From NCBI GenBank assembly GCA_963737145.1, contig CAVTRO010000007.1:868001-932000 (forward strand): a stretch of 64,000 bases of DNA. The letters run 5' to 3'. Both the position numbers and the translations under genes were made by a program. This DNA comes from AP-15 sp963737145 (lineage in GTDB: Bacteria > Pseudomonadota > Alphaproteobacteria > ATCC43930 > CGMCC-115725). Under the pieces are notes generated by a model, which did not search any database, was not told the origin of the DNA, and worked only from the letters and a program-made list of their open reading frames with translations. Position 1 is the first letter of the stretch. Each line of letters begins with the position of its first letter. Of this stretch, positions 32,778 through 41,826 are shown in pieces.

Positions 32778-34238
32778 TCAGCTGGCGAGGCGTGCGATCG
32801 TCGCCGTCGTGCTGTAACCCGGCACGACTTCGGCGAGAAGTACTTCGCCGCCCGCGTGCTTGACGAAGTCGGCTCCGACGACCTCATCGAGGCGATAGTC
32901 GTCGCCTTTGACGAGAAGCTGCGGACGGATGTCCCGGATCAGCTCCATCGGCGTATCCTCCTCGAAGACGACGATCAGGTCCACCACCGCGAGCGAGGCC
33001 AGCACAGCCGCTCGCTCGGTTTCGCTCTGGGTCGGACGGCGCGGCCCTTTGAGCCGAGCCGTTGACGCGTCGCTGTTGAGCCCGACGACGAGCCGATCGC
33101 ATGCCGCCTTGGCTTGCCCGAGCAAGGCCACATGCCCGGGGTGCAGCAGGTCGAAGCAACCGTTGGTAAAGCCGATTTTGAGACCGTGGCGACGCCACCG
33201 CGCCACCAGATCGAGCGCATGCGAGCGCGGCACGACCTTGTGCGCGGCGTGGAGATCACGCCCGTTGAGAGCGGCGGTGAGTTCGCTCTCATACACCACT
33301 GCGGTGCCGATCTTGCCGACTACAATGCCGGCAGCGACGTTTCCGAGGCGCGCCGCATCCGTCAAGCCGACGCCGACCGCGAGTGCTGCAGCGACCGCCG
33401 CCACGACAGTATCGCCGGCCCCGGAAACGTCGAAGACCTCGCCGACTTCGGCGCGTTGAACATGGGCCGCGCCGTCGGCCGGGATCAGCACCGATCCTTC
33501 CGCGCCGAGCGAAGCTAGAACGGCACCGAAGCCGCAACGCTCGATCAGCGAGCGAGAGGCCGCAACGATTTCGTCGTCGGTTGTTACGGGCATTCCCGTG
33601 GCGTGAGCGAGTTCCTGCCGGTTCGGCTTTACCAGATCGGCGCCGCGATATCGGATGGGATCGCCGCCCTTGGGGTCGACGATCACACGGGCGCCGGCTT
33701 CGCGAGCCGCCCGGATGATCTCGAGCGCAACCCCTTCGGTCAGGACGCCCTTGGCGTAATCCGAGATGACGACGACCGAATGGTCGGCCACAAGCTCGCG
33801 CGCCAGCCGCAACAGGTCTTCGCGGATATAGGGATCAAGCGGGATCGCACTTTCGCGGTCGGCGCGCAGGAGCTGCTGATTGCCGGCGATATAGCGCGTC
33901 TTGACCGTGGTCGTGCGCTGCGGCTGGACGAGGACATGCGCTTCGGCCCCGTCCTGCGCCTCTACCAGACGCCCGATCTCGCGGCCGGCTTCGTCGTTGC
34001 CGACAACCGAGATGAACGACGCGGCGGCTCCAAGCGCCCGCAGATTGCGCAGCACGTTTCCCGCACCGCCCAACGTCTTCATTTCGCGTTCGATCCACAG
34101 CACCGGGATCGGTGCTTCCGGGGACACTCGCTCGACTTGGCCATAAACGTAGTGATCGAGCGTTACGTCGCCGATGCACAACACGCGCGCCGCTTTCAGG
34201 CGATCGATGTAAGGTAGGAGCTCGCTGTTGTCGGCCAT
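32778..34238 (-). CDS. hldE: Bifunctional heptose-7-phosphate kinase / heptose-1-phosphate adenylyltransferase HldE
   Basis: A 486-residue cytoplasmic enzyme making ADP-heptose for the LPS core. Residues about 1-320 are a ribokinase-fold kinase: GDVTLDHYVYGQVERVSPEAP, EMKTLGGAGNVLRNL, and DVSGAGDTVVAAVAAAL (catalytic GAGD). Residues about 345-486 are a cytidylyltransferase-like domain: IGFTNGCFDLLHPGHV, GLNSDAST, LLVKGDDY. ATG 34238 (MADNSELLPYIDRLK) gives the usual N-terminus. It fits with lpxC and the pagL-like gene as envelope functions of this genome. Confidence 0.95.
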   Translation of the reverse strand: MADNSELLPYIDRLKAARVLCIGDVTLDHYVYGQVERVSPEAPIPVLWIEREMKTLGGAGNVLRNLRALGAAASFISVVGNDEAGREIGRLVEAQDGAEAHVLVQPQRTTTVKTRYIAGNQQLLRADRESAIPLDPYIREDLLRLARELVADHSVVVISDYAKGVLTEGVALEIIRAAREAGARVIVDPKGGDPIRYRGADLVKPNRQELAHATGMPVTTDDEIVAASRSLIERCGFGAVLASLGAEGSVLIPADGAAHVQRAEVGEVFDVSGAGDTVVAAVAAALAVGVGLTDAARLGNVAAGIVVGKIGTAVVYESELTAALNGRDLHAAHKVVPRSHALDLVARWRRHGLKIGFTNGCFDLLHPGHVALLGQAKAACDRLVVGLNSDASTARLKGPRRPTQSETERAAVLASLAVVDLIVVFEEDTPMELIRDIRPQLLVKGDDYRLDEVVGADFVKHAGGEVLLAEVVPGYSTTATIARLAS

Positions 34239-34358
34239 GGCACTTCGTGACGTGGAAGCTAGGTGGTCTTGTGACGGTACCGACAGATCCTCGCAAGAAA
34301 AATGCCGCGGCATTCTTGCCGTTCTCGCGCGAAATGCGACTATTCGTCTCGTTTTGGT

Positions 34359-34898
34359 TCAGCGGCGGCGCAGCAGCAGATAGGTGGCGCCGGAGCCTCC
34401 GTGGTGCGGCTGCGCCGACGCGATAGCGAGAATGTGCCGCCGCAGTTCCGGTTCCTCAAGCCAGCGCGGAACCGAACTCTTGAGGACGCCCGGCCCATTC
34501 TGGCCGAGTCCGCGCCCGGTGATCACGAGCACGCAACGCCGTCCTGCGGCCCGCGACGCCGCGACGAAGACGGAGAGGGCCCCATGCGCTTCGGCCTGGG
34601 TCATTCCATGAAGATCGAGGCGCGCCTCGATCCTGTGCAGACCGCGCTTCAGCCGTTCGGCGCTGGCGCGGTCGATCCCGGCAAACCGGTCGAGCGGCGG
34701 GAGCGGCATAGGCGGCGTAGTGCGGCCTTGCTCAACTCGCGCCAAAGCGGCGTCCGCCTCGCGGGGCGAGTCCGCCGAACTGGTCGGCCCAGCACCGCGC
34801 AACGGTCGAACGTTGCGAACCGCTTCTTGCCAGAGTCCGCGATCACCGCGCGGGCCCTCTATGTCCCTCGTTCCCTTCAATTTACGCCGCCTGATCAT
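34359..34898 (-). CDS. Smr/MutS2 domain protein
   Basis: A 179-residue protein. The basic N-terminus (RRRKLKGTRDIEG) and linker precede a Smr domain: ARLDLHGMTQAEAHGALSVF (LDLHG signature), GRRCVLVITGRGLGQNGPGVL (TGRG) and SAQPHHGGSGATYLLL. Smr domains are endonuclease-related and found in ribosome rescue and recombination proteins; the single-domain alphaproteobacterial form has no fixed function. It overlaps the end of lutC by 17 bases. In many alphaproteobacteria this gene sits next to mltA and the Tim44-like gene; here lut genes intervene. Confidence 0.88.
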   Translation of the reverse strand: MIRRRKLKGTRDIEGPRGDRGLWQEAVRNVRPLRGAGPTSSADSPREADAALARVEQGRTTPPMPLPPLDRFAGIDRASAERLKRGLHRIEARLDLHGMTQAEAHGALSVFVAASRAAGRRCVLVITGRGLGQNGPGVLKSSVPRWLEEPELRRHILAIASAQPHHGGSGATYLLLRRR

Positions 34899-35574
34899 CC
34901 TCGACGAGAACGATATGGAGACGCCTGGGCCCGTGTGCACCCAGTTCGATGTGCTGCTCGATATCCGCCGTGCGGGACGGACCGGTGATGAAGTTGACGG
35001 CCCGCGGCAACGCTTCGGCCTTTGCGGCGGCTCGCAGGCGGTCCCAGCCATCCTCGTAGGTCGCGACCACCTGGTCGCGGCGAACCACGGCGATATGCGT
35101 CTCCGGCAGAAAATTGAGCGTCGTCGGGGTTTGTGCTCCGGAAATCACCATCAAAGTGCCGGTTTCGGCGATTGCGGCATGACAGGGGGTGACGCTGACC
35201 CGGTCTTCCGCCTCGGCCCGGCCGCGGCGGATCTGCAGCAAGGGCCATGCATCCCACGCGATATCGTCGAGGCTCGGGTCGGGGGCCATGACGAATTCAG
35301 CCGGGAGGTTCTCCGCGGCAAGATAGCGCGCAATTGCCTCCGGCACCGCCATGGGCGAGGCCACTCTTGTTACCGTTGCCTGCACCTCCTCGGCCATCGC
35401 AGTGAACAACTCGATCCGCCCCCGCTCATCAAGCGCCGTCGTCCGGGCGGGAACCAGATTTCGCCGATGCGCCGCGAGGCGGGAGCGCAATTCCGCCTCC
35501 CCGTTAGGATCCAGCCGGCTGCGAGCGAGCGAGTTCCGAACGGCGGCAAGTATCCTTTCGCGGGCCTCGCTCAC
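34882..35574 (-). CDS. lutC: Lactate utilization protein C (LutC/LldG)
   Basis: A 230-residue LUD-domain protein of the LutABC L-lactate oxidase complex. ARERILAAVRNSLARSR at the N-terminus and ETGTLMVISGAQTPTTLNFLPETH in the middle match the family, and NFITGPSRTADIEQHIELGAHGP is the conserved C-terminal motif. GTG 35574 overlaps the lutB stop as GTGA, showing coupling. The gene is truncated nowhere and the length is normal. Confidence 0.93.
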   Translation of the reverse strand: MSEARERILAAVRNSLARSRLDPNGEAELRSRLAAHRRNLVPARTTALDERGRIELFTAMAEEVQATVTRVASPMAVPEAIARYLAAENLPAEFVMAPDPSLDDIAWDAWPLLQIRRGRAEAEDRVSVTPCHAAIAETGTLMVISGAQTPTTLNFLPETHIAVVRRDQVVATYEDGWDRLRAAAKAEALPRAVNFITGPSRTADIEQHIELGAHGPRRLHIVLVEDDQAA

Positions 35575-37001
35575 TTCGCCGCTCCATTCTTCTGCCGCTG
35601 CGCCCAAAGGCTGTGAAAGCTGCGCCCCTCCGGGGCCGGCATGTCGCGAACCCCGGTCCAGCCGCCGGCCAGCGGCAGCGTGCGGAACCGGCCGCGCCCC
35701 CGGCCGGCCCAGCCGAGCACCCGGCTGGCTATCTCGGCAAACGCGTGATAAAGCGCCGGGCGGCGCGCCACCCATGCCCACGCCGAAAGGCCGCTGCGAT
35801 AGGCTGGCGGGCTCAGCTTTTTGGCGTATTCGCGCTCGCGCCAATGGCGCATCATCTTGGGCAACGGGATCTTGACAGGGCATACGCTCTCGCATCGCCC
35901 GCATAAGGTCGAGGCGTTCGGCAGATGTCCAGCTTCCTCGATACCGATCAGGCTCGGCGTCAATACCGCGCCCATCGGCCCCGGATAGACCCAGCCATAG
36001 GCATGGCCGCCGATCGCGGCGTAGACCGGACAGTGGTTCATGCACGCCGAACAACGGATGCAGCGCAGCATGTCCTGGAATTCCGTGCCGATCATCGCGC
36101 TGCGGCCATTGTCGAGCAGAACCACATGGTATTGCTCGGGACCGTCGAGATCACCCGCCCGGCGCGGTCCGGTCGAGATCGTCGTATAGCTCGAGAATTC
36201 CTGACCCGTTGCCGAGCGCGCCAGCAGCCGCAGCAATGTCGCGGCATCTTCGAACGTCGGTACCAGCTTTTCGATGCTGGTCATGGCGATATGGATCCGC
36301 GGCAGGGTCTGCGTCAGATCGCCGTTGCCCTCATTGGTCACGATGATGCTCGACCCGGTCTCCGCGATGAGAAAGTTGGCGCCGGTGATGCCGACATCGG
36401 CAGCGAGGAACCGCGGGCGCAGCACCGAACGCGCCTCGTCGCACATCTGGCGCGGCTCGACCAACAACCGGTCCGGGTCGAGCGAGCGATGCTCGGCCCG
36501 GAATGTCTCGGCAACCTGCTCCTTAACCAGATGGATCGCCGGCGCGATGATGTGGCTGGGCGGCTCGTGCCGAAGCTGGATGATGTATTCGCCGAGATCG
36601 GTTTCTATCGGTGTAATGCCGTTCGCCTCGAGGAATTCGTTGAGCCCGACTTCCTCGGCAATCATCGACTTGCCCTTCGCGACGAGCTTGGCGCCCGCCG
36701 AGCGGCAGATCTGCAGCACCGCTGCGCAGGCTTCCTCAGGGGTACTCGCCCAATGCAGTTTGCCGCCCGAAGCGAGAACTTGGTTCTCGTAGAGCTCGAG
36801 GTAGAAGTCGAGATGCCGGAGCGTGTGATCCTTGATCGACCGACCGGTTTCGCGCAGCGCTTCGAACTCCGGCAACCGCTCGACAGCTAGGCGACGCCGC
36901 AGCGGAAACCCGGTTCGCGCCAGACCCAGCGCGCGCTGCAAGTTCTGGTTGGCCAAGCCAGCCTGGGCTGCGGCCTCGAAATTGCGGCTGGTCGCGAGCA
37001 T
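35571..37001 (-). CDS. lutB: Lactate utilization iron-sulfur protein B (LutB/LldF)
   Basis: A 476-residue iron-sulfur subunit for L-lactate oxidation to pyruvate. An N-terminal LUD domain (KLVAKGKSMIAEEVGLNEFL, TGANFLIAETGSSIIVTNEGN) is followed by two ferredoxin-type clusters, CIRCSACMNHCPVY and CGRCESVCPVKIP, then a C-terminal region (SLWAQRQKNGAAK). ATG 37001 is preferred; a longer frame begins at 37052. Coupled to lutC downstream; lutA lies 277 bases upstream rather than abutting. Confidence 0.94.
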   Translation of the reverse strand: MLATSRNFEAAAQAGLANQNLQRALGLARTGFPLRRRLAVERLPEFEALRETGRSIKDHTLRHLDFYLELYENQVLASGGKLHWASTPEEACAAVLQICRSAGAKLVAKGKSMIAEEVGLNEFLEANGITPIETDLGEYIIQLRHEPPSHIIAPAIHLVKEQVAETFRAEHRSLDPDRLLVEPRQMCDEARSVLRPRFLAADVGITGANFLIAETGSSIIVTNEGNGDLTQTLPRIHIAMTSIEKLVPTFEDAATLLRLLARSATGQEFSSYTTISTGPRRAGDLDGPEQYHVVLLDNGRSAMIGTEFQDMLRCIRCSACMNHCPVYAAIGGHAYGWVYPGPMGAVLTPSLIGIEEAGHLPNASTLCGRCESVCPVKIPLPKMMRHWREREYAKKLSPPAYRSGLSAWAWVARRPALYHAFAEIASRVLGWAGRGRGRFRTLPLAGGWTGVRDMPAPEGRSFHSLWAQRQKNGAAK

Positions 37002-37278
37002 TCCCGTTACCCCGGCACGCCGACCGGCGGGACCTCGACCGCGCACGCGCAAGCCAAGAAGGGATCAGGAGCAAGTCTTTGAGATTCGTCAATTCCGGAT
37101 CTGGAAATCAGCAGATAACAGGGCGGCAAAGGCGGATCGGCAACGATCTCCGGCATCGGCGGGGGGCTCCAGAGTGAGCAGGTTGACATATCTGTTCATC
37201 GAATGTTCTCGTCAAGGCCGCCGAACTCCGGTCAATTCGCAGGGGGGATTGAGTTGCGGCTGCTTGAGAGCATCCGAG
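37002..37278. other. Spacer between lutA and lutB
   Basis: No convincing gene; a 60-codon open frame here lacks recognisable features. lutA and lutB usually abut, so the gap is unusual. It could hold a second promoter for lutBC. No repeat or terminator was recognised. Confidence 0.35.
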
Positions 37279-38031
37279 CTACCGCGGCGCGCCGATCGGC
37301 GGAACCCCGTCGGTCATGCCCGCGAGAATTTCGGCCACGTGGCGGATTTCGATCTGCCGGCCTTGCCGGTAGAGCTTGCCCGCGATGTTGAGCAGACAGC
37401 CCATATCACCCGACAAAACCGCTTCGGCGCCGGTCCCCGCGATTTCAGCCGCCTTGTCGGTCACCATCTTGTCGGAAATTTTCGGGTATTTGACGCAGAA
37501 GGTGCCGCCAAAGCCGCAGCACACTTCGGCGCCCGGCAGTTCCTCGATGCTCAGACCGCTAACGGATGCGAGAAGCTGGCGGGGCTGAAGCTTGACCCCG
37601 AGTTCGCGCAGGCCCGAGCAGGCGTCGTGGTAGGTGACTCGACGCTGCCAGCTCGCGGCGACCGCCTGCATTCCGCAGACATCGACGAGAAACGAGACGA
37701 GCTCCCAGCTCCGCTCGGCGAGTCGCTGCGCGCGCGGCAGGTTCTCGGAATCGTCTGCGAAGAGCTCGGGGTAATGCACCCGCAACATCCCGGCACAAGA
37801 GCCCGAGGGTGCTACGACATAGTCATAGTCGGCGAACGCATCGAATACCTGTACCGCGATCACCTTGGCATCGGCCCGGTCCCCGGAGTTGTAGGCGGGC
37901 TGACCGCAACAGGTCTGTCGGCGCGGCACCTCGACCGCACACCCCGCGCCTTCGAGCAATTTGACGGCCGCAAAGCCCACCGTCGGCCGGAACAAATCGA
38001 CAAGGCATGTGACAAATAGCGCTACACGCAT
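37279..38031 (-). CDS. lutA: Lactate utilization protein A (LutA/LldE)
   Basis: A 250-residue subunit with two cysteine-rich CCG domains: RRQTCCGQPAYNSGD near residue 40, and GAEVCCGFGGTFCVKYPKIS near 170. ALFVTCLVDLFRP at the N-terminus and the late SGDMGCLLNIAG supply further conserved cysteines, as in heterodisulfide reductase-like proteins. It acts with LutB and LutC in oxidation of L-lactate. It is first in the minus-strand lut group, followed by lutB after a gap. No LldR/LutR regulator is in view. Confidence 0.94.
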   Translation of the reverse strand: MRVALFVTCLVDLFRPTVGFAAVKLLEGAGCAVEVPRRQTCCGQPAYNSGDRADAKVIAVQVFDAFADYDYVVAPSGSCAGMLRVHYPELFADDSENLPRAQRLAERSWELVSFLVDVCGMQAVAASWQRRVTYHDACSGLRELGVKLQPRQLLASVSGLSIEELPGAEVCCGFGGTFCVKYPKISDKMVTDKAAEIAGTGAEAVLSGDMGCLLNIAGKLYRQGRQIEIRHVAEILAGMTDGVPPIGAPR

Positions 38032-38096
38032 TCAGCTCGGCCCGCCGGCATCGGTAAAAACAGCGTGCCGAAGTTAGGCTCGATCCCGCCGGCAAA

Positions 38097-39197
38097 TCAA
38101 TCCGGCCGCGCCAACCGGCCGGGAGCGAGACGGCGTGCTACGGCGCTCGGCAGCAACAGGTAATACCTGCCGCTCGCATTCATGAGGCCGGCGCGGCTGC
38201 CCGCTGCCTCTCCGGTGCCCCAGAAGACATCGCCGCGCACCGGGCCCTTGATCGCACCCCCGGTATCTTGTGCGATCATCAGACGACGCACGCTTTCCGC
38301 CGCGGCGAACCGCTCATCCGCTTCGAGCCAGACCGGGATGCCGAGAGCCACGAACGCGCGATCGACGGCAATGCTCCGCTCCGGGCTCAACGCGGCTCCT
38401 TCAGCCCCGATCGGTCCATCGCCATTGATTTCCCGAAAGAATACGTAAGACGGGTTCTCGCGTCGTAGTGCGGCCCCGGCTTCCCGATTCTGCTTCATCC
38501 ACGACCTGATCGCCGCCATTGTCAGCTTGTCTCGCGGGATCATTCCCCGTTCGATCAGCAGTCGGCCGACCGGCACGTAGGGACGGCCGTTCTGTCCATC
38601 GTAGCCGACCCGAACGGCGCCGCCCCCGTTCAGCCGGACGCGCCCCGAACCCTGGATCTGCAGAGAGAAAGCGCCGATCGGATCGTCGACCCAGAGGAGT
38701 TCCAGCCCGCGCCCGGCGAGCGCTCCATCCTCGATTTCGGCTCGCGTCGGAGGCTCGGGACCGAGATCTGGGGGCTTGCGGTAAAGCGGGGTCTGATAGC
38801 GACCATGGCGATGCCGCGCGCCGTTGAGCTCGATCTCGTAATATCCGGTGAATAGTCCTTCCGCATTGCCGTAGTCCGCCACGGCAACCGGAGTAAACCC
38901 CTTCTCGAAAAATTCCCGGGCAGCGCCATCATCCCCGGACGGCAACTCCGCCGCCGTCTTACACAACCGCCGCCAGTCTCCCACCCGCCCGAAATCTAGG
39001 CTCATCGCAACTGGATCGAGCGGAGCCGCATCCGCCCGGGTCAAGAACCGAGCACAGGATCTCAGGAAAACCGGAACCGCCGCCGCGATGTGATCCTGCG
39101 TCCAGCCCGATAAACGGTCGAAGCCTACCGGCTCGATGCTGAAGCGCCGCAGTCCGCTGTCATGCGTGAAGGCAATCGCCAAAATGCCGAGGAGCAC
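38097..39197 (-). CDS. mltA: Membrane-bound lytic murein transglycosylase A (MltA)
   Basis: MltA cleaves the MurNAc-GlcNAc bond of peptidoglycan forming 1,6-anhydro ends. The MltA domain (GLFTGYYEIELNGARHRHGRYQTPLYRKPPD) is followed by a 3D domain (QDTGGAIKGPVRGDVFWGTGEAAG) with the catalytic Asp. Motifs such as SLQIQGSGRVRL and PSYVFFREI are conserved. The start is unclear: GTG 39197 puts a hydrophobic stretch (LLGILAIAFTHDSG) at the N-terminus, but the frame stays open to 39350 inside the Tim44-like gene. No lipobox cysteine is seen. Confidence 0.88.
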   Translation of the reverse strand: MLLGILAIAFTHDSGLRRFSIEPVGFDRLSGWTQDHIAAAVPVFLRSCARFLTRADAAPLDPVAMSLDFGRVGDWRRLCKTAAELPSGDDGAAREFFEKGFTPVAVADYGNAEGLFTGYYEIELNGARHRHGRYQTPLYRKPPDLGPEPPTRAEIEDGALAGRGLELLWVDDPIGAFSLQIQGSGRVRLNGGGAVRVGYDGQNGRPYVPVGRLLIERGMIPRDKLTMAAIRSWMKQNREAGAALRRENPSYVFFREINGDGPIGAEGAALSPERSIAVDRAFVALGIPVWLEADERFAAAESVRRLMIAQDTGGAIKGPVRGDVFWGTGEAAGSRAGLMNASGRYYLLLPSAVARRLAPGRLARPD

Positions 39198-39240
39198 TGC
39201 CGCCGCGGCAGGGCCGGCCCAACTCGCCCGCCGCCGAGGC

Positions 39241-39909
39241 TCAGCCGCTGCTCGTGGCGACGAGAACCCAGTTGGGATCGGCAGATCGGGTATCGCGCGC
39301 AAAGGTCCAGTAATCGGTCTTCTCGGTCGGGTGCTCAGGGTCGCCGTCAACGATGCTGCCGTCCATCGCGCGGGTCACGTTGATTTGCTGCGAGGTCAGC
39401 TTAACCGTCACCTGCACGTTGCGCCCCAACAGTTCGGCTTCGACGATATCCGAGCTGTCCAAACGCAGGATTCGCGTCTCCAGCGTCTCCTTGGCAGCGG
39501 CACGCTCGTCAATCGCAGTGCCAAATTGCTGGAACACCTCGTCACTCAGCAAAGGCCGCAACCCCGCTTTGTCCGCGTTCGCAAACGCGGTAACAATCAT
39601 CTCGAATGCAATGCGAGCACCCTCGAGGAATTGAGAGGGGGCAAAGCCGGGGTCGGCGCGGTGGATCTGGTTCAATCCTTCTGCGACCGCGTCGGCCGGC
39701 GGGGCGGCTGCCGGGGGAGCAACTATACCGGGGTTGGGCTCAGTTGGAGTCGGCCTCTTTTCCGGCGCAGGCCGCGCCCGGCGCACAAACAACTCCCGCC
39801 GCCGCTCGTTTCCGGTCCGCCGCCCAAGAACGCTGCGCAGGCGCAGCACCAAAAAGCCGGCGACCATCGCGAACAGGATTATATCGAAGTACTGCTGAAA
39901 GTCGCCCAT
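39241..39909 (-). CDS. Tim44/TimA-like domain protein
   Basis: A 222-residue protein. An N-terminal membrane helix (FDIILFAMVAGFLVLRLRSVLGRRTGNERR) is followed by a Pro/Ala linker and a Tim44-like domain (DPGFAPSQFLEGARIAFEMIVTAFANAD, VEAELLGRNVQVTVKLTSQQINV, DYWTFARDTRSADPNWVLVAT). The FLxGAxxAFexiv motif is typical of the alphaproteobacterial relatives of mitochondrial Tim44. Its role is uncertain. ATG 39909 follows GGAAGGGAG. mltA follows directly, an arrangement conserved in alphaproteobacteria. Confidence 0.9.
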   Translation of the reverse strand: MGDFQQYFDIILFAMVAGFLVLRLRSVLGRRTGNERRRELFVRRARPAPEKRPTPTEPNPGIVAPPAAAPPADAVAEGLNQIHRADPGFAPSQFLEGARIAFEMIVTAFANADKAGLRPLLSDEVFQQFGTAIDERAAAKETLETRILRLDSSDIVEAELLGRNVQVTVKLTSQQINVTRAMDGSIVDGDPEHPTEKTDYWTFARDTRSADPNWVLVATSSG

Positions 39910-39977
39910 CTCCCTTCCGCGCCCTGCCGCCGTCGAGAAATACCGGGCTCCGGGCCTCGGCTGGATCTTGACTACAT

Positions 39978-39986
39978 GGGGGGGGG
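39978..39986. repeat. Nine-G homopolymer tract
   Basis: A run of nine Gs lies in the gap between the divergent Tim44-like gene and the phosphatase pseudogene, about 70 bases upstream of the Tim44-like start. It is the longest homopolymer noticed in the window and prone to slippage or miscalling. Confidence 0.7.
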
Positions 39987-40076
39987 CAGTCACCACGGCA
40001 AGCACGTTGGCGCGAGGATACGCCGATCGGAAGAGCTCGGGTTTTCCTCGGCTCCCCTCGGAATTGAGGAAACTCA

Positions 40077-40573
40077 GTGATTTTGATCCGCCATGGACAA
40101 ACCGAATTCAACCGGGTCTTCTCCGTTACCGGCCGGGACCCCGGCGTCCGCGACCCTCGTTTAACCGATCAGGGACGCCGTCAAGCGCAAGCCGCAGCCC
40201 AGGTTATACTGTCTCTCGATCTCCAGCGGCTCACCACCAGCCCTTATGCGCGCGCACTCGAAAACCGCCGGTATCATAGCCGAAAATATGGGCCTTCCGG
40301 TTCCGGTGGAGCCATTGATTGCCGAACGCTTCTCGTTCATTCGCGAGATCGGCTCGCCCTTAGCCGAGCTTCGCGCCGGGTGGCCGAATCTGGCATTCGA
40401 TCATCTTCCAGATCAGTGGTGGCCCAAACGGAGGAAACCGAGGAGATGATCTTGCATCGATCCCGAAGCTTCGCGCTGACCGGGCTGAGGTACCGAACGG
40501 TGCCGTGCCGCGGATCGATCTGACCCAACTCGACCGGGAGCCCGAGCTGCTTTTTCTCCCGGACGTGGGCTAG
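40077..40573 (+). pseudogene. Histidine phosphatase (phosphoglycerate-mutase family) remnant
   Basis: The start (GTG 40077) reads ILIRHGQTEFNRVFSVTGRDP with the catalytic RHG and continues to TSPYARALE. One extra A near 40260 moves the frame for TAGIIAENMGLPVPVEPLIAERFSFIREIGSPLAELRAGWP. A base loss near 40430 moves it back for EETEEMILHRSRSF. The next region, which should hold the second catalytic His (HxGF), is missing, and the text resumes with ALTGL and, after another shift, PNGAVPRIDLTQL to PDVG. Several indels and an internal deletion mean it cannot encode an active enzyme. Confidence 0.85.
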
Positions 40574-40647
40574 GCCAAAGACCGACCGTTGATGCGCCTT
40601 CCCGATCCGTGTTAGGCCAGCGGCCTACGGTTTTGGAGTGGGCGGGG

Positions 40648-41157
40648 ATGGCGGAAGAGGCGAAAGGCAACGGCCAAAGCGACATGCCAGCGGCAATGCC
40701 TGAGGGGGCGCAGCAGCTGATCGTCAATGCGCAATACATCAAGGATTTGTCGTTCGAGAATCCGCGGGCGCCGCAGAGCCTGATCCAACAGACAACACAG
40801 CCCTCGGTCGACATCAATGTTGATGTCAAAGCACAGAATCTCGGACCGGAGGTTTTCGAGGTCGTCCTGACGATCAACGCGACAGCCCGCATCCAGAACG
40901 AACCCGTTTTTCTCGTCGAGCTCGCTTATGGGACAGTGGTAACGGTGAAAAATGCGCAGCAGGAGATGCTGGCCCCACTGGTTCTGGTCGAGACGCCACG
41001 GATCGTCTTTCCATTTGCCCGCGCAATTATCGCGAACGCAACTCGTGACGGCGGTTTTCCACCGCTGATGATCAATCCGATCGACTTCGCCGAGCTGTTG
41101 CGCCGCCAGCAGGCCGACCCCCAAATTTCCGCTACCCCCGGCAACCCGGTGGTGTGA
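40648..41157 (+). CDS. secB: Protein-export chaperone SecB
   Basis: A 169-residue tetrameric chaperone that keeps precursors unfolded and passes them to SecA. LIVNAQYIKDLSFENPRAP, VDINVDVKAQ, FEVVLTINATARIQNEPVFLVEL, TPRIVFPFARAIIANATRDGGFPPLMINPIDF are all classic SecB motifs; the last carries the SecA-interaction region. ATG 40648 follows GCGGGG. It lies convergent with dnaQ, 3 bases between stops, as in other alphaproteobacteria. Confidence 0.97.
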   Translation: MAEEAKGNGQSDMPAAMPEGAQQLIVNAQYIKDLSFENPRAPQSLIQQTTQPSVDINVDVKAQNLGPEVFEVVLTINATARIQNEPVFLVELAYGTVVTVKNAQQEMLAPLVLVETPRIVFPFARAIIANATRDGGFPPLMINPIDFAELLRRQQADPQISATPGNPVV

Positions 41158-41160
41158 GGC

Positions 41161-41826
41161 TCAGCCTTCCACGAGCCAGATAGGCTGAGTGATCATTCGC
41201 AGCATGGCCTGGTGAGCGATCACCTCCTCTGCGGAAGCCGAATGGGAACGCGGCGGCCGCATGGTTCGCTCGGATATGGCGACCTCGTCGGCCGGCATTG
41301 CGAAATCGAGACCTGGTTGCCGGCCGCCGAGCAATTCAAGATAGACCGCTGCGAGCAGTCTACAATCGATCTCAGCCCCATGCTCGACGCGGTCCGACAG
41401 GTCGATCTCGAAACGCCGGCATAGGGCGTCGAGGCTCGCCGGCGCTCCGGGAAATCGCACCCGCGCAAGCCCGAGAGTATCGATGAACGCGCAGCCGATG
41501 GGATCTCGTTGCAAGCGAGCCAGTTCAGCGTTCAGAAACGAGAGGTCGAACTCGGAGTTGTGGATCACCAACCGGTCCGAACCGATAAAGGCCAGCAACT
41601 CGTCCGCGATCGCGGCAAAGGGCGCCTGGTCCGCTAGAAACTCTGCGGTGATGCCGTGGACCGCGAGAGCCTCTCCGGGCATGTCGCGTTCGGGATTTAC
41701 GTAACGGTGAAATTTCCGGCCGGTCGGGACATGGTGGACGAGCTCGATGCAGGCCACCTCGACGATCCGATGACCTTCGGCCGGATCCAGCCCAGTCGTT
41801 TCGGTGTCGAGCACGATTTCGCGCAA
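41161..41826 (-). CDS. dnaQ: DNA polymerase III epsilon subunit (3'-5' proofreading exonuclease)
   Basis: A 221-residue DEDDh exonuclease. Exo I is VLDTETTGLDP, Exo II is HNSEFDLSFLNAEL, and Exo III has RVEHGAEIDCRLLAAVY, with the catalytic His and Asp. The C-terminal tail after LLGGRQP is the segment that binds the alpha subunit. The first codon is TTG at 41826, directly after the coaE stop. Part of the conserved ppsR-maf-aroE-coaE-dnaQ run beside the origin. Confidence 0.95.
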   Translation of the reverse strand: MREIVLDTETTGLDPAEGHRIVEVACIELVHHVPTGRKFHRYVNPERDMPGEALAVHGITAEFLADQAPFAAIADELLAFIGSDRLVIHNSEFDLSFLNAELARLQRDPIGCAFIDTLGLARVRFPGAPASLDALCRRFEIDLSDRVEHGAEIDCRLLAAVYLELLGGRQPGLDFAMPADEVAISERTMRPPRSHSASAEEVIAHQAMLRMITQPIWLVEG

